Of a stretch of 11,262 bases of DNA, positions 1-6,975 are shown piece after piece; positions within the stretch are counted from its first letter, which is position 1; each line of letters opens with the position of its first letter. Location: positions 1 through 11,262 of the forward strand of contig JACMRF010000133.1 of assembly GCA_014376575.1 (NCBI GenBank), in the 5' to 3' direction. This DNA comes from Undibacterium sp. (GTDB taxonomy: Bacteria; Pseudomonadota; Gammaproteobacteria; Burkholderiales; Burkholderiaceae). The notes beneath the pieces were generated by a model, which saw nothing but the letters and a program-made list of their open reading frames with translations, was not told where the DNA came from and did not search any database. The position numbers and the translations under genes were made by a program.

Positions 1-1
1 A

Positions 2-280
2 TTTAGTCAGTACATGATTTCATTTCTTACCGATGACATTATCCGGATGCGTTATGTGGAGATTAATGGCCAATTACGAAAGGTAATGGTCATCATAAAA
101 ATGCGCGGCAGCAATCACAGCAAAGATATTCGCGAGTACGTCATCACGGACAAGGGCATTGTGCTCATCGACCCGCGGCGCACCGAGTACTCCAAGCTGA
201 CGACAGGGGCACCGGACATAGTCACCCAACCGGAAGAAGCTGCGCCGGAGCCGAAGGCGAAGGCGAAGAAGCAAAGATAA
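2..280 (+). CDS. KaiC-like RecA/RAD55-family ATPase, C-terminal fragment
   Basis: The reading frame is open to the left edge, so this is the 3' end of a longer gene whose start lies outside the window. The visible part carries the typical end of a KaiC-family lobe: a segment on membrane-clock type ATPases reading FLTDDIIRMRYVEINGQ, then KMRGSNHSKDIREYVI and a short GIVLIDP stretch. In KaiC proteins the R-Y-V-E strand and the KMRGS-H-x-K-x-IRE motif lie at the end of the RecA fold near the subunit interface. After this, the protein ends in an Ala/Pro/Lys-rich basic tail (EEAAPEPKAKAKKQR) that looks disordered. In non-cyanobacterial bacteria such proteins are usually signalling ATPases of unclear role, not proven clock parts. 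The Walker motifs are outside the window and cannot be checked. The family call is fairly firm; any function beyond it is not shown. Confidence 0.85.
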   Translation, partial: FSQYMISFLTDDIIRMRYVEINGQLRKVMVIIKMRGSNHSKDIREYVITDKGIVLIDPRRTEYSKLTTGAPDIVTQPEEAAPEPKAKAKKQR

Positions 281-303
281 TCCCTATTCTGACTGCTCGC
301 GAC

Positions 304-594
304 GTGCCGATTTTAGACGATCATTGCAAAACTAAAACTTTATTTCAATGTGTAATTGAGTCAAATGAGGCTGGAAATGTTGAAGTGTTATGTGTTAATA
401 ATTGTTTTGTTGCAGTCGTATATTATTTGAGTGCTCTTAATATTTATGGAAATATGATTCATTTTGGGTTTTTTTCTGGAGATCAATCAATAGTTGCAAT
501 TATCAAAGAATATGTTCAAAGTAGACTTGTTAGATACATGTCGACACTTGAGTCAAAATATATTAGATTACTAATCGAATTTGTTATGCGTTGA
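304..594 (+). CDS. Hypothetical AT-rich 96-aa ORF
   Basis: An open frame of 96 codons begins with GTG at 304, 23 bases after the KaiC-like gene stops. No ribosome binding site is visible before that GTG. The base composition is clearly richer in A and T than the flanking genes, and codon use is unlike them (many TTA, AAT, TAT and TGT codons). The protein is hydrophobic in the middle, with a run like CFVAVVYYLSALNIYG, and has no motif I recognise. A hairpin (593-617) starts at its stop codon. It could be a horizontally acquired gene, a remnant of one, or simply an open frame in non-coding AT-rich DNA. I do not assign a function. Confidence 0.3.
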   Translation: MPILDDHCKTKTLFQCVIESNEAGNVEVLCVNNCFVAVVYYLSALNIYGNMIHFGFFSGDQSIVAIIKEYVQSRLVRYMSTLESKYIRLLIEFVMR

Positions 595-617
595 TCGCAC
601 CAAAAAAAAGTGCGGTC
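593..617. terminator. Hairpin just after the stop of the 304-594 ORF
   Basis: GATCGCAC (593-600) pairs with GTGCGGTC (610-617), eight pairs including one T-G wobble, around a loop of C and eight A residues. It begins within the TGA stop codon. There is no T-run after it on the plus strand, so it is not a classical intrinsic terminator; it may be a 3' stem-loop or a chance inverted repeat. Confidence 0.35.
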
Positions 618-636
618 TGAATAATTGGTTTCATAG

Positions 637-687
637 GCGGAAGTTTGCAGTTAACGGTGTGTTCATCATTGACTGCAAAGCTTCCGT
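637..687. repeat. Long imperfect inverted repeat (hairpin)
   Basis: GGAAGTTTGCAGTTAA (639-654) is complementary to TTGACTGCAAAGCTTCC (669-685) apart from one bulged G and one A/G mismatch, and the stem extends by C638-G686 and a G-T wobble (637/687). The loop is 14 bases (655-668). No T-run follows. The stem is much longer than expected by chance; it may be a small intergenic repeat element, a mobile-element remnant or a structured RNA. Confidence 0.6.
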
Positions 688-1101
688 AAATTTTCACGAT
701 GTAGCTATTTATTGCAAAAGCACTTCTGTTCTAGGTCAGCACAAAACGATATCGAATTCCCTTTAATTGCTAGTCAAATTGGATAATGCTCGTTTGGGCT
801 AAGTTACTAAAAAGCAACAAATTGAAACTCGCAACTTTTGATTTATTTGTATCGTTCTTGGCCGCTAACCGCTTTTGTCATTATTAGTTGAAATTCGCCC
901 ATTATCGCTGGCACGTTTATCTGCATCGTTACCGACTTTAATAAACAGTTTACGACTACATTACGCAGGAATAATTGATTTGTGCAAAGTCCGACAGATT
1001 TTATTGTGACTGATAGATTTTTTTACCGGAAACAAAAAAGCCCAACAGCCTCTATTCACTGGAATCAGTGTTCCAAACTTTATATTTACATTCCCTTCAA
1101 A

Positions 1102-1141
1102 ATGTTCCGATCTTAATTAATATGTTCCGAACTTAATTCTG
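1102..1141. repeat. Degenerate 20-bp tandem direct repeat
   Basis: Two adjacent copies with a 20-base period: ATGTTCCGATCTTAATTAAT (1102-1121) and ATGTTCCGAACTTAATTCTG (1122-1141), sharing the first nine bases and CTTAATT. Short, repeated terminal motifs of this kind are known from the ends of IS21-family elements, but no transposase gene is nearby, so this could only be an isolated end. Confidence 0.45.
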
Positions 1142-1219
1142 ACGAAACAACTTGGAAGCATGCACTACATTGTTTGTCTCATTGCCGGTTTGTTTGATAT
1201 GCGGGAAAGCAATTTATGG

Positions 1220-3310
1220 CTATTTGATCAGCGTGATCGGTTTAGCGGATTGTTGAATTTTCCCGGGTGATGGCGCGACAGGTTTGACGTTAACTGCCGC
1301 CAATAGCGTGGTGCACTCGCTATCTTCTTTAGGGCCAGCGCTGGTTAAGGGAATGAGTGCAGCGAAAGGGTTGAGTGCGGCCAACGCTATTGCGCCTCCA
1401 GCACGCATTGCCATCACGCCTTTGTCCACGTTAACACTGGGATGTTGAAAACTACCATGCACGTATAGGGGCGCTCTGAGTGAAATGACACGCACTCCCT
1501 TGCTTTTTGGCTTAATGCTTAAATCGAGTTGTTCCATCCTTAAATTGATATTGCCTTTGATATTAAGAATGGCTTCATCTGTATCAACGATAAAACTATT
1601 CGCCTGCATGACACCTTCACGCACATCAAAATCGGCGGCCAGACAATTAAGCTTGACTTGTTTGTCGCCAGTGAGTTTAGTGAATACGATGCTACCAATA
1701 TTGAGACCGATCTCTTCGAGCAGAAGTTTGCTGACCGTTCCCTGATGAATGAGTGCTTTTACCTCGCCATTGGAGGCACCCAATAAACTGGCAACCGAGT
1801 TACCTACCGCCGATAACGCGGCGTCACCGTTGATCTCGCCCAAACTTGCATCAAGTTCTTGCACAGTAGGAAATATCTGTTTTAGTTTTAAATGACGTGC
1901 CTTAATTTTCATGTCTGCCTGGATCGCATTCTTGCCGGTTCTTCCGCTACCATCAAGTGTGATATCCGAACTCAGGCTTCCGCCAGCCAATTCAAAATTG
2001 AGCGGGTGTAAAGTCAACACGCCGTCTTGGAGGCTAAGATTAGTTGTTAGCTTGTTGATTGGCAACGCTTCCTTGCGGATAATATTATTGGCGCTAAATT
2101 TAATATCAGCGTCAATACTTGTCCAACGCTCTGTTTTGAAATTTTCGATCGGCAAAATTTTCTCTGATGGCTGAGTCATAGGTGCTCCGCGCCTGAGCTT
2201 GCTCGATGTCGAATCAATGCCGACGATAGGTGCCAGATCAGAAAATTGCAAAGACTCCGATACGATAGTTCCTGATAGCAGCGGCCGTGGTTTTTTTAAC
2301 TGAAAATTCAGGTCGCCATTGATATCGCTGGAACCAACTTTGCCTCTGAATTTGTTGTAAGACCAGTTGCCGTTAGGGCCGAGAGTGCCCAGTAAATGAC
2401 CTTCAGTGGCGAATGGCGGCGTTTCAGGCAAAATGATGCCTGTTACCGCGTAGAGTCTTCCCATGCTTAAACCCGATACTGCCAGCCGCATGTCAAGCGC
2501 AGCGAGATCGGTAGGCCGGGTCAATGATCCAACAACAGAGATGACGGTTTCGCCTTGTCGCAAATAGCCAATGATGGGGAAGGGCGCGATTTGGTGCTGC
2601 AGGGCTATTACAGCACCCGCGCGACCGTTGCCGCTGATGGCTTCATTATTTAACTTGCCGCGTATTTGCCATTGCACGCCATACTCGGCGTCGTTATCGA
2701 TCGTGTCGATATCTGCGTTTATATCTGCACGCTTGATAGCGTCATCCAAGTGAATGCGACCTTTGGTCAGCACCACATGTTGCAACTCCAGTTGCCATGT
2801 AGAGGGTCGGGCGGGCTTGAGGAATGTCCAGTTGTTTTGACCATCCGCAGTGCGCATTAAGTCGATGACGGGGGAATCTAAAAACAAAATGGGAATAATA
2901 ATTTTTTTCCTCAATAACGCCAGAGGATTCAGCGCAAATCTTATTTGTTTAATGCTCGCCATGTCGTAGGGTGGCGGTAGCGTTTTAGCTTGTAGTGCTG
3001 GACTCATTATTGAATTCAAATTTGAAGGATTACCGATGTGAATGTCTTGTGCAACCAGATGGGGCCAGGGGATCATGTCACGCCATTCTGCTTTTTTCTG
3101 ATGCAGGTCGGCAGACTGTTTTTGCCAAACCAGACTTAGGTTGCCATTAATAGAGAATGGACGACCAAGCGCTTCACTCACGCGAACATTGATAGCCGGC
3201 TTGACTCGATTCCAGTCCATATTGAGTAAGAAAGTGACGACGATGATCGGCAGGCTAACAAAGACGGTCGCCACGGTTAACATTAATTTCGTGCGACGTT
3301 GAGTGCTCAT
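1220..3310 (-). CDS. AsmA-family envelope protein
   Basis: A 696-aa protein with a short basic N-terminus (STQRRTK) and one transmembrane segment at about residues 9-30 (LMLTVATVFVSLPIIVVTFLL). The rest would lie in the periplasm. This single anchor plus a long beta-rich body fits the AsmA family (AsmA, TamB, YhdP relatives), whose members are thought to form lipid-carrying bridges between inner and outer membranes. The segment SEALGRPFSINGNLSLVW (about residues 45-62) matches the usual AsmA N-terminal pattern. The C-terminal region with ISLRAPLYVHGSFQHPSVNVDKG, about 80 residues from the end, is typical of the AsmA C-terminal domain. The length is normal for betaproteobacterial versions. No clear ribosome binding site precedes the ATG, but the start fits the membrane-anchor layout. 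It is transcribed away from curA, with a shared 269-base divergent region. The substrate cannot be told from the sequence. Confidence 0.88.
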   Translation of the reverse strand: MSTQRRTKLMLTVATVFVSLPIIVVTFLLNMDWNRVKPAINVRVSEALGRPFSINGNLSLVWQKQSADLHQKKAEWRDMIPWPHLVAQDIHIGNPSNLNSIMSPALQAKTLPPPYDMASIKQIRFALNPLALLRKKIIIPILFLDSPVIDLMRTADGQNNWTFLKPARPSTWQLELQHVVLTKGRIHLDDAIKRADINADIDTIDNDAEYGVQWQIRGKLNNEAISGNGRAGAVIALQHQIAPFPIIGYLRQGETVISVVGSLTRPTDLAALDMRLAVSGLSMGRLYAVTGIILPETPPFATEGHLLGTLGPNGNWSYNKFRGKVGSSDINGDLNFQLKKPRPLLSGTIVSESLQFSDLAPIVGIDSTSSKLRRGAPMTQPSEKILPIENFKTERWTSIDADIKFSANNIIRKEALPINKLTTNLSLQDGVLTLHPLNFELAGGSLSSDITLDGSGRTGKNAIQADMKIKARHLKLKQIFPTVQELDASLGEINGDAALSAVGNSVASLLGASNGEVKALIHQGTVSKLLLEEIGLNIGSIVFTKLTGDKQVKLNCLAADFDVREGVMQANSFIVDTDEAILNIKGNINLRMEQLDLSIKPKSKGVRVISLRAPLYVHGSFQHPSVNVDKGVMAMRAGGAIALAALNPFAALIPLTSAGPKEDSECTTLLAAVNVKPVAPSPGKIQQSAKPITLIK

Positions 3311-3477
3311 TGTAGGAAAGAATTAGAGGTGAATTGAAGAAGTTCCTGCGTATTCACGTCGTGCAGGATACAAGCGTGCATTAGATCAGATCAGCAGTGC
3401 TTTTAATGTACGTTTTCGCACACAAGCCGTCCATTACGACAATTTCATTACTGTTATCACTAAAAATAACGACGCTA

Positions 3478-3493
3478 TGTGCTTTAGCGTACA
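3478..3493. promoter_or_regulatory. Palindromic motif D (diverged copy of the shared operator-like motif)
   Basis: The sequence TGTGCT-TTAG-CGTACA lies between the divergent asmA-family gene and curA. Read on the minus strand it is TGTACG-CTAA-AGCACA, close to motif A (TGTTCG-CTAA-CGAACA). It is nested in a hairpin-forming ACGCTA...TAGCGT repeat (3472-3490). A TTAAAT at 3499-3504, five bases on, could be a -10 element toward curA. This is the weakest of the four copies. Confidence 0.4.
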
Positions 3494-3579
3494 GTTTTTT
3501 AAATAAGACGACACCTAAAATAAGGTGAAGAGAAATAGGTAAAAAATTACGATAACAGATTATTTACATAAAAAAAATC

Positions 3580-4620
3580 ATGGAAAAAAATATCCCTCTC
3601 AATCGCAGAGTTATCCTCAAATCGCGCCCTGTTGGTGCCCCGACTGTGGATAATTTTTATCTTGACGAGGCGACGGTACCAGTGCCGACCTCTGGACAAG
3701 TACTGTTGCGTTCGCTTTATCTTTCGCTTGATCCTTACATGCGCGGGCGCATGAGTGATGCTGCATCTTATGCCGCCTCAGTGGCGATTGGTGATGTTAT
3801 GGTTGGTAGTACTGTTTCGCGAGTCGAGAAATCGCAACTTGTTGATTTTAAGGTCGGTGACCTGGTTCTCGCTTATAGCGGGTGGCAGGACTATGCAATC
3901 TCGGATGGAATTGGGGTGATTAAACTTGATGCTCATCTGGAGCACCCGTCTCTTGTGCTTGGCGTTCTTGGTATGCCGGGATTTACGGCGTATATGGGGC
4001 TGCTCGATATAGGGCAACCAAAAGCCGGAGATACCGTGGTCGTTGCGGCCGCTAGTGGCGGCGTTGGTTCGGCAGTTGGACAAATTGCCAAGCTCAAAGA
4101 TTGCCGTGTCGTTGGCATTGCTGGCGGGCCTGATAAGTGTCGCACTGTTGTTGAAGAGTTCGGCTTTGACCTTTGTATTGATCACCACAGCGACGATTTT
4201 GCAAAACAATTAACATTGGCCTGTCCGAATGGAATCGACGTCTATTTTGAAAGTGTCGGTGGTGCCGTGTTTGATGCTGTCTTGCCTTTGATGAATACGG
4301 CGTCGCGTATTCCGGTGTGTGGGCTAATCGCACAATACAATAAAACAGCATTGCCAACGGGGCCTGATCGTTTAGGTCAGTTAACGCAAACCTTGCTAAC
4401 TAAACGCATTAAAATGCAGGGATTTATTATCTTCGACGATTATGGCGACAGATACGCAGAATTTTTTACGCAGATGAGCGCCTGGATTAAAGACGGCAAG
4501 GTCAAGTTTCGAGAAGATGTTGTTGATGGTCTTGAGCACGCGCCCGAGGCTTTTATTGGTTTGCTGGAAGGGAAAAACTTCGGCAAGCTGCTTATTCGTA
4601 TTCACCCGCACAAGGAATAA
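3580..4620 (+). CDS. curA: NADPH-dependent oxidoreductase, CurA/PTGR-type medium-chain reductase
   Basis: A 346-aa soluble protein of the zinc-independent MDR superfamily (prostaglandin/leukotriene B4 reductase-like group). It reduces the C=C bond of alpha,beta-unsaturated ketones and aldehydes with NADPH; E. coli CurA, the curcumin reductase, is 345 aa and, from memory, strongly similar along its whole length. Family marks: NRRVILKSRPVGAP at 8-21, YLSLDPYMRGRMSD at 47-60, LGMPGFTAYMGLLDIGQP at 130-147, the dinucleotide-binding turn AASGGVGSAVGQ at 157-168, AGGPDKC at 181-187 with a Lys suited to the NADPH 2'-phosphate, and NFGKLLIRI near the end. The zinc ligands of alcohol dehydrogenases are absent, as expected. 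No Shine-Dalgarno is visible before ATG 3580, but the start matches the family. It is the first gene of an operon with the DJ-1/PfpI gene two bases downstream. The physiological substrate here is not known. Confidence 0.9.
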   Translation: MEKNIPLNRRVILKSRPVGAPTVDNFYLDEATVPVPTSGQVLLRSLYLSLDPYMRGRMSDAASYAASVAIGDVMVGSTVSRVEKSQLVDFKVGDLVLAYSGWQDYAISDGIGVIKLDAHLEHPSLVLGVLGMPGFTAYMGLLDIGQPKAGDTVVVAAASGGVGSAVGQIAKLKDCRVVGIAGGPDKCRTVVEEFGFDLCIDHHSDDFAKQLTLACPNGIDVYFESVGGAVFDAVLPLMNTASRIPVCGLIAQYNKTALPTGPDRLGQLTQTLLTKRIKMQGFIIFDDYGDRYAEFFTQMSAWIKDGKVKFREDVVDGLEHAPEAFIGLLEGKNFGKLLIRIHPHKE

Positions 4621-4622
4621 AC

Positions 4623-5300
4623 ATGAAAATATTAATGGTCCTGACCTCTCACGATAAACTCGGAAACACTGGAGACAAAACGGGTTTTTGGCTTGAAGAA
4701 TTTGCTGCACCTTATTATGTTTTTAAAGACGCTGGGGCAATCATCACATTAGCGACACCACTCGGAGGTCAGCCACCGCTTGACCCCAAGAGTGATGATC
4801 CAAAGGCACAGACCGATGCTGTCCGCCGCTTTAAGTTGGATAATACTTCGCAAAATGAATTGGCAAGTACACGGATGCTAAACACAATGCATGCTGCTGA
4901 TTTTGATGCAGTGTTCTTTCCGGGTGGTCATGGTCCGTTATGGGATCTGGCGGAGGATTCCTCTGCCATCGCGCTGATTGAAACAATGTTAAACGCCGGC
5001 AAGCCAGTCGCTGCGGTATGCCATGCACCGGCAGTGCTGCGCCATCCTAAAACTCAGGATGGGAAATCGGTGGTGCTAGGTAAGAAGGTAACGGGATTCA
5101 CCAATTCCGAGGAGCAAGCGGTAGGGCTAGCACAGATAGTGCCTTTTCTGGTGGAAGATATGCTTAAGCAAAACGGAGGTATTTATTCTAAAGGTGACGA
5201 TTGGCAGCCGTATGTTGTTACAGACGGCTTATTGATAACCGGACAAAATCCTGCATCGTCTGAGTTGGCAGCGAAAGCATTGTTAGCAAAATTGAGCTGA
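4623..5300 (+). CDS. DJ-1/PfpI superfamily protein, Hsp31-like (type 1 glutamine amidotransferase fold)
   Basis: A 225-aa cytoplasmic protein. The nucleophile elbow AAVCHAPAVL holds Cys133 and His134, and GFWLEEF (21-27) supplies the conserved glutamate (Glu25 or Glu26) that completes the Cys-His-Glu set of the Hsp31 subgroup. FFPGGHGPLWDLAED (98-112) and GFTNSEE are also typical. Relatives such as yeast Hsp31 act as glutathione-independent glyoxalases turning methylglyoxal into lactate, and as stress chaperones. The best reading here is a reactive-carbonyl or stress protein, not a protease. The start ATG is two bases after the curA stop, with AAGGA (4612-4616) as ribosome binding site inside the end of curA, so the two are almost certainly co-transcribed and perhaps translationally coupled. 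The pair makes sense together, since both families deal with electrophilic carbonyls. Activity on a particular substrate is inferred, not seen. Confidence 0.88.
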   Translation: MKILMVLTSHDKLGNTGDKTGFWLEEFAAPYYVFKDAGAIITLATPLGGQPPLDPKSDDPKAQTDAVRRFKLDNTSQNELASTRMLNTMHAADFDAVFFPGGHGPLWDLAEDSSAIALIETMLNAGKPVAAVCHAPAVLRHPKTQDGKSVVLGKKVTGFTNSEEQAVGLAQIVPFLVEDMLKQNGGIYSKGDDWQPYVVTDGLLITGQNPASSELAAKALLAKLS

Positions 5301-5324
5301 CTCCGTCTTATCTGCTGTGTGTCA

Positions 5325-5350
5325 TTCTGATTCATTTTTTTGACTCAGAA
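5325..5350. terminator. Possible bidirectional terminator between convergent operons
   Basis: TTCTGATTCA (5325-5334) pairs with TGACTCAGAA (5341-5350) with one mismatch around a loop of six T. It fills the 50-base gap between the convergent DJ-1/PfpI gene and the auxiliary lipoprotein gene. The T residues are in the loop and not after the stem, so its strength as an intrinsic terminator is doubtful. Confidence 0.45.
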
Positions 5351-6040
5351 TTATTTGATTAGAGGTTTTTTATCGCCTGTCATTTGTTCGTCAACCGCTT
5401 GAATGCAAAACTCAGCGAGTTCATCCATTACTCTTCGTATTGCGTTATTGGCGGCGATGACGCCGCCGTAAGGATCTTCGCTAGATGACACAACTAAAAT
5501 ATCAAATTCACGCCAGGCAATCACCTGGCGTGTTGATGTATCAAGGAGGTGTGCGCGTAAGGTGAAGTGGACTTTGCTTGGTACACTAAAGAATTCTTGC
5601 TGTAGTCGTACGATGTCCAAATCTAAACGCAGTTGACCTATGACGCTGGTGGGCGATTGCACAACTGAGTTAAATCGACCACTACGTTCCAGCGCGCTTG
5701 ACACCAGAGGCGTTAGCATCACGGATGGTGCTTCTATCCATTCACTTTGCTGAAAATACTCCAGCTTATGTGCTTGCCGTACGTAGACGATGTGCTGACT
5801 ATCAAAGCCTGCGGCAGCATGAGGGACACTCACGACAATGGTTGGCCCATTGGTTTTTGTGGCAAGCGCGGCTGCAATTTTTTGCGATACTCTCGCCACA
5901 GTTACCGCATTGTCGAATGAATATCTGTTAGTCGGAGATACCTTGGCGGGTGTCAGGACGGAGCAGCTGCAAAGAAGCGTGCTCATCATTAAAATAAGAC
6001 CAGAACTGGTCGTTTTCAACCGATTAATTGAGTGAGTCAT
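5351..6040 (-). CDS. ABC-type transport auxiliary lipoprotein (PqiC/YmbA-like) of an MCE system
   Basis: A 229-aa secreted lipoprotein. The N-terminus has a signal peptide with hydrophobic core SGLILMMSTLL and a lipobox LCSC, giving Cys26 as the likely lipidated residue (Cys24 is the alternative). Ser at +2 of the mature protein is compatible with transport to the outer membrane by the Lol rule. The body fits the ABC_trans_aux domain found in PqiC and YmbA: SYDN-like start, strands around VYVRQAHKLEYFQQSEWIEAP (a 'Y...W..P' pattern usual for this family), and a C-terminal helix VMDELAEFCIQAVDEQM. It is the last gene of the MCE operon; its ATG overlaps the stop of the MCE gene as ATGA. By analogy with PqiC it would sit at the outer-membrane end of the lipid path built by the MCE protein. 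No separate MlaC-like carrier is seen. Confidence 0.85.
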   Translation of the reverse strand: MTHSINRLKTTSSGLILMMSTLLCSCSVLTPAKVSPTNRYSFDNAVTVARVSQKIAAALATKTNGPTIVVSVPHAAAGFDSQHIVYVRQAHKLEYFQQSEWIEAPSVMLTPLVSSALERSGRFNSVVQSPTSVIGQLRLDLDIVRLQQEFFSVPSKVHFTLRAHLLDTSTRQVIAWREFDILVVSSSEDPYGGVIAANNAIRRVMDELAEFCIQAVDEQMTGDKKPLIK

Positions 6041-6975
6041 GGCGTTACCTTTTCTCCTGGACCTAATGGTAATGGTTGACGACCTCGCAGCAAACTGCTG
6101 GGGTTGCGTTCGGTTTGTTCGCTTAGACGTTTAAGTGACGCAGACAAAACATTTAATTCGCCGATGAGGCGTTCCAGCTCTGGCAACGCTTCTCCAGTGA
6201 ATTGGCGCATACCACCACTGACTTCGTCTAGCGTTTTTTTTGCACCGGTGCTGGCAAGTTTTGCCTCGTTCGCCATTTTTTCCACAGCATCGGCAGCGCT
6301 ACTGATGCGCGCTAGCGTAGGCTCGATATTTGGTGCTGCCTGGGAAGTTGCATTTGTTGTTTTTGCCGCATTGGCAATGAAACTATTTATTTCTGTTCTT
6401 TGCGCAGCGATAGTGCTCATCACTATCGCCGTACTGGCGAGTATTTTTTTTACTTCCTTGCGATTGTCGTCATCAAACATAGCATTGACGTTGGCTGCCG
6501 TTTTATCAAGGTTTGCCAATACGGTCGTTAAGACATTCTCCAATCTGGCGCTTAACGATGGTTTGGTACGAATGATTGGGTAGGGACTGCCTCCGGTGGC
6601 GAGCAAAACTCCTGAGTTCGGCGTGCTTCCGCTTAATTCTACATAGGCAATTCCTGTTAGTCCTTGAGTCTTTAATACCGCTTCTGTGTCTTCCTTAATC
6701 GGTGTGCCGTTTTCAATCGCGAAAAGTAACTGTACTTCCTGAGGCTTAAATGGGTCGATGTGGATATTTTTCACTTTGCCGACGTCCACACCCATATATT
6801 TTACGGGTGCGTCCACGTTGAGTCCTGCTACCGATTCATTGACAACGGATAAATACAGCAGGTAATCCTTTTTGTTGCCAGAACCCGCTGCCAACCACAA
6901 TATGCCTGCGATAAGCAGTGTACTTAAAGCAAGCACAAATACACCGACCGCTACATAGTTTACTTTTGAGTCCAC
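6037..6975 (-). CDS. MlaD-family MCE-domain protein of a lipid ABC transporter
   Basis: A 312-aa protein with one N-terminal transmembrane segment (about 7-30, ending ILWLAAG) and one periplasmic MCE domain (about 38-118). Conserved pieces are GLNVDAPVKYMGVDVGKV (51-68) and LKTQGLTGIAYVELSG (101-116), which in MlaD form the hexameric ring and its central pore. A PIIRTKPS segment (133-140) and a long helical, Ala- and Glu-rich tail (about 140-300) follow; such helices can form the tube or needle seen in longer MCE proteins. The protein is longer than E. coli MlaD (about 180 aa) because of this tail. The start is GTG at 6975, inside the end of the ATPase gene (16-base overlap), supported by a good AAGGAG (6981-6986) five bases before it. 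The next gene overlaps by ATGA. It would pass phospholipid or another lipid between the permease and the envelope. Confidence 0.92.
   Translation of the reverse strand: MDSKVNYVAVGVFVLALSTLLIAGILWLAAGSGNKKDYLLYLSVVNESVAGLNVDAPVKYMGVDVGKVKNIHIDPFKPQEVQLLFAIENGTPIKEDTEAVLKTQGLTGIAYVELSGSTPNSGVLLATGGSPYPIIRTKPSLSARLENVLTTVLANLDKTAANVNAMFDDDNRKEVKKILASTAIVMSTIAAQRTEINSFIANAAKTTNATSQAAPNIEPTLARISSAADAVEKMANEAKLASTGAKKTLDEVSGGMRQFTGEALPELERLIGELNVLSASLKRLSEQTERNPSSLLRGRQPLPLGPGEKVTP

Larger units (their letters stand above)
617..1219. other. Gene-free AT-rich stretch of about 600 bases
   Basis: No credible gene is seen on either strand. The longest open frame (581-766) has no ribosome binding site and no recognisable protein character. 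The stretch holds a long imperfect inverted repeat (637-687), a small perfect inverted repeat CACTG-GAAT-CAGTG (1057-1070), and a 20-bp degenerate tandem repeat (1102-1141). Together with the AT-rich ORF to its left, this looks like decayed or acquired DNA between the KaiC-like gene and the asmA-family gene. Confidence 0.6.

Noticed and set aside
608..616. AAGTGCGGT, identical to the Haemophilus DNA uptake signal core.
   Set aside because: It occurs once, in a hairpin arm, and the rest of the window is not Pasteurellaceae-like. A single 9-mer is expected by chance often enough.
581..766. A 61-codon open frame on the plus strand.
   Set aside because: It overlaps two hairpins, has no ribosome binding site and its translation resembles no known protein.
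861..872. GCCGCTAACCGC, containing CGCTAAC like the palindromic motif.
   Set aside because: The TGT and ACA outer arms are missing, so it is not a copy of the operator-like motif.
3778..4710. Several minus-strand open frames of 70 to 143 codons.
   Set aside because: All lie antisense to curA and the start of the DJ-1/PfpI gene, have Cys/Arg/His-rich translations without family character and no ribosome binding sites.
6104..6583. A 159-codon open frame on the plus strand.
   Set aside because: It lies wholly antisense to the MCE gene, whose family motifs and ribosome binding site are clear; it is a codon-bias shadow.
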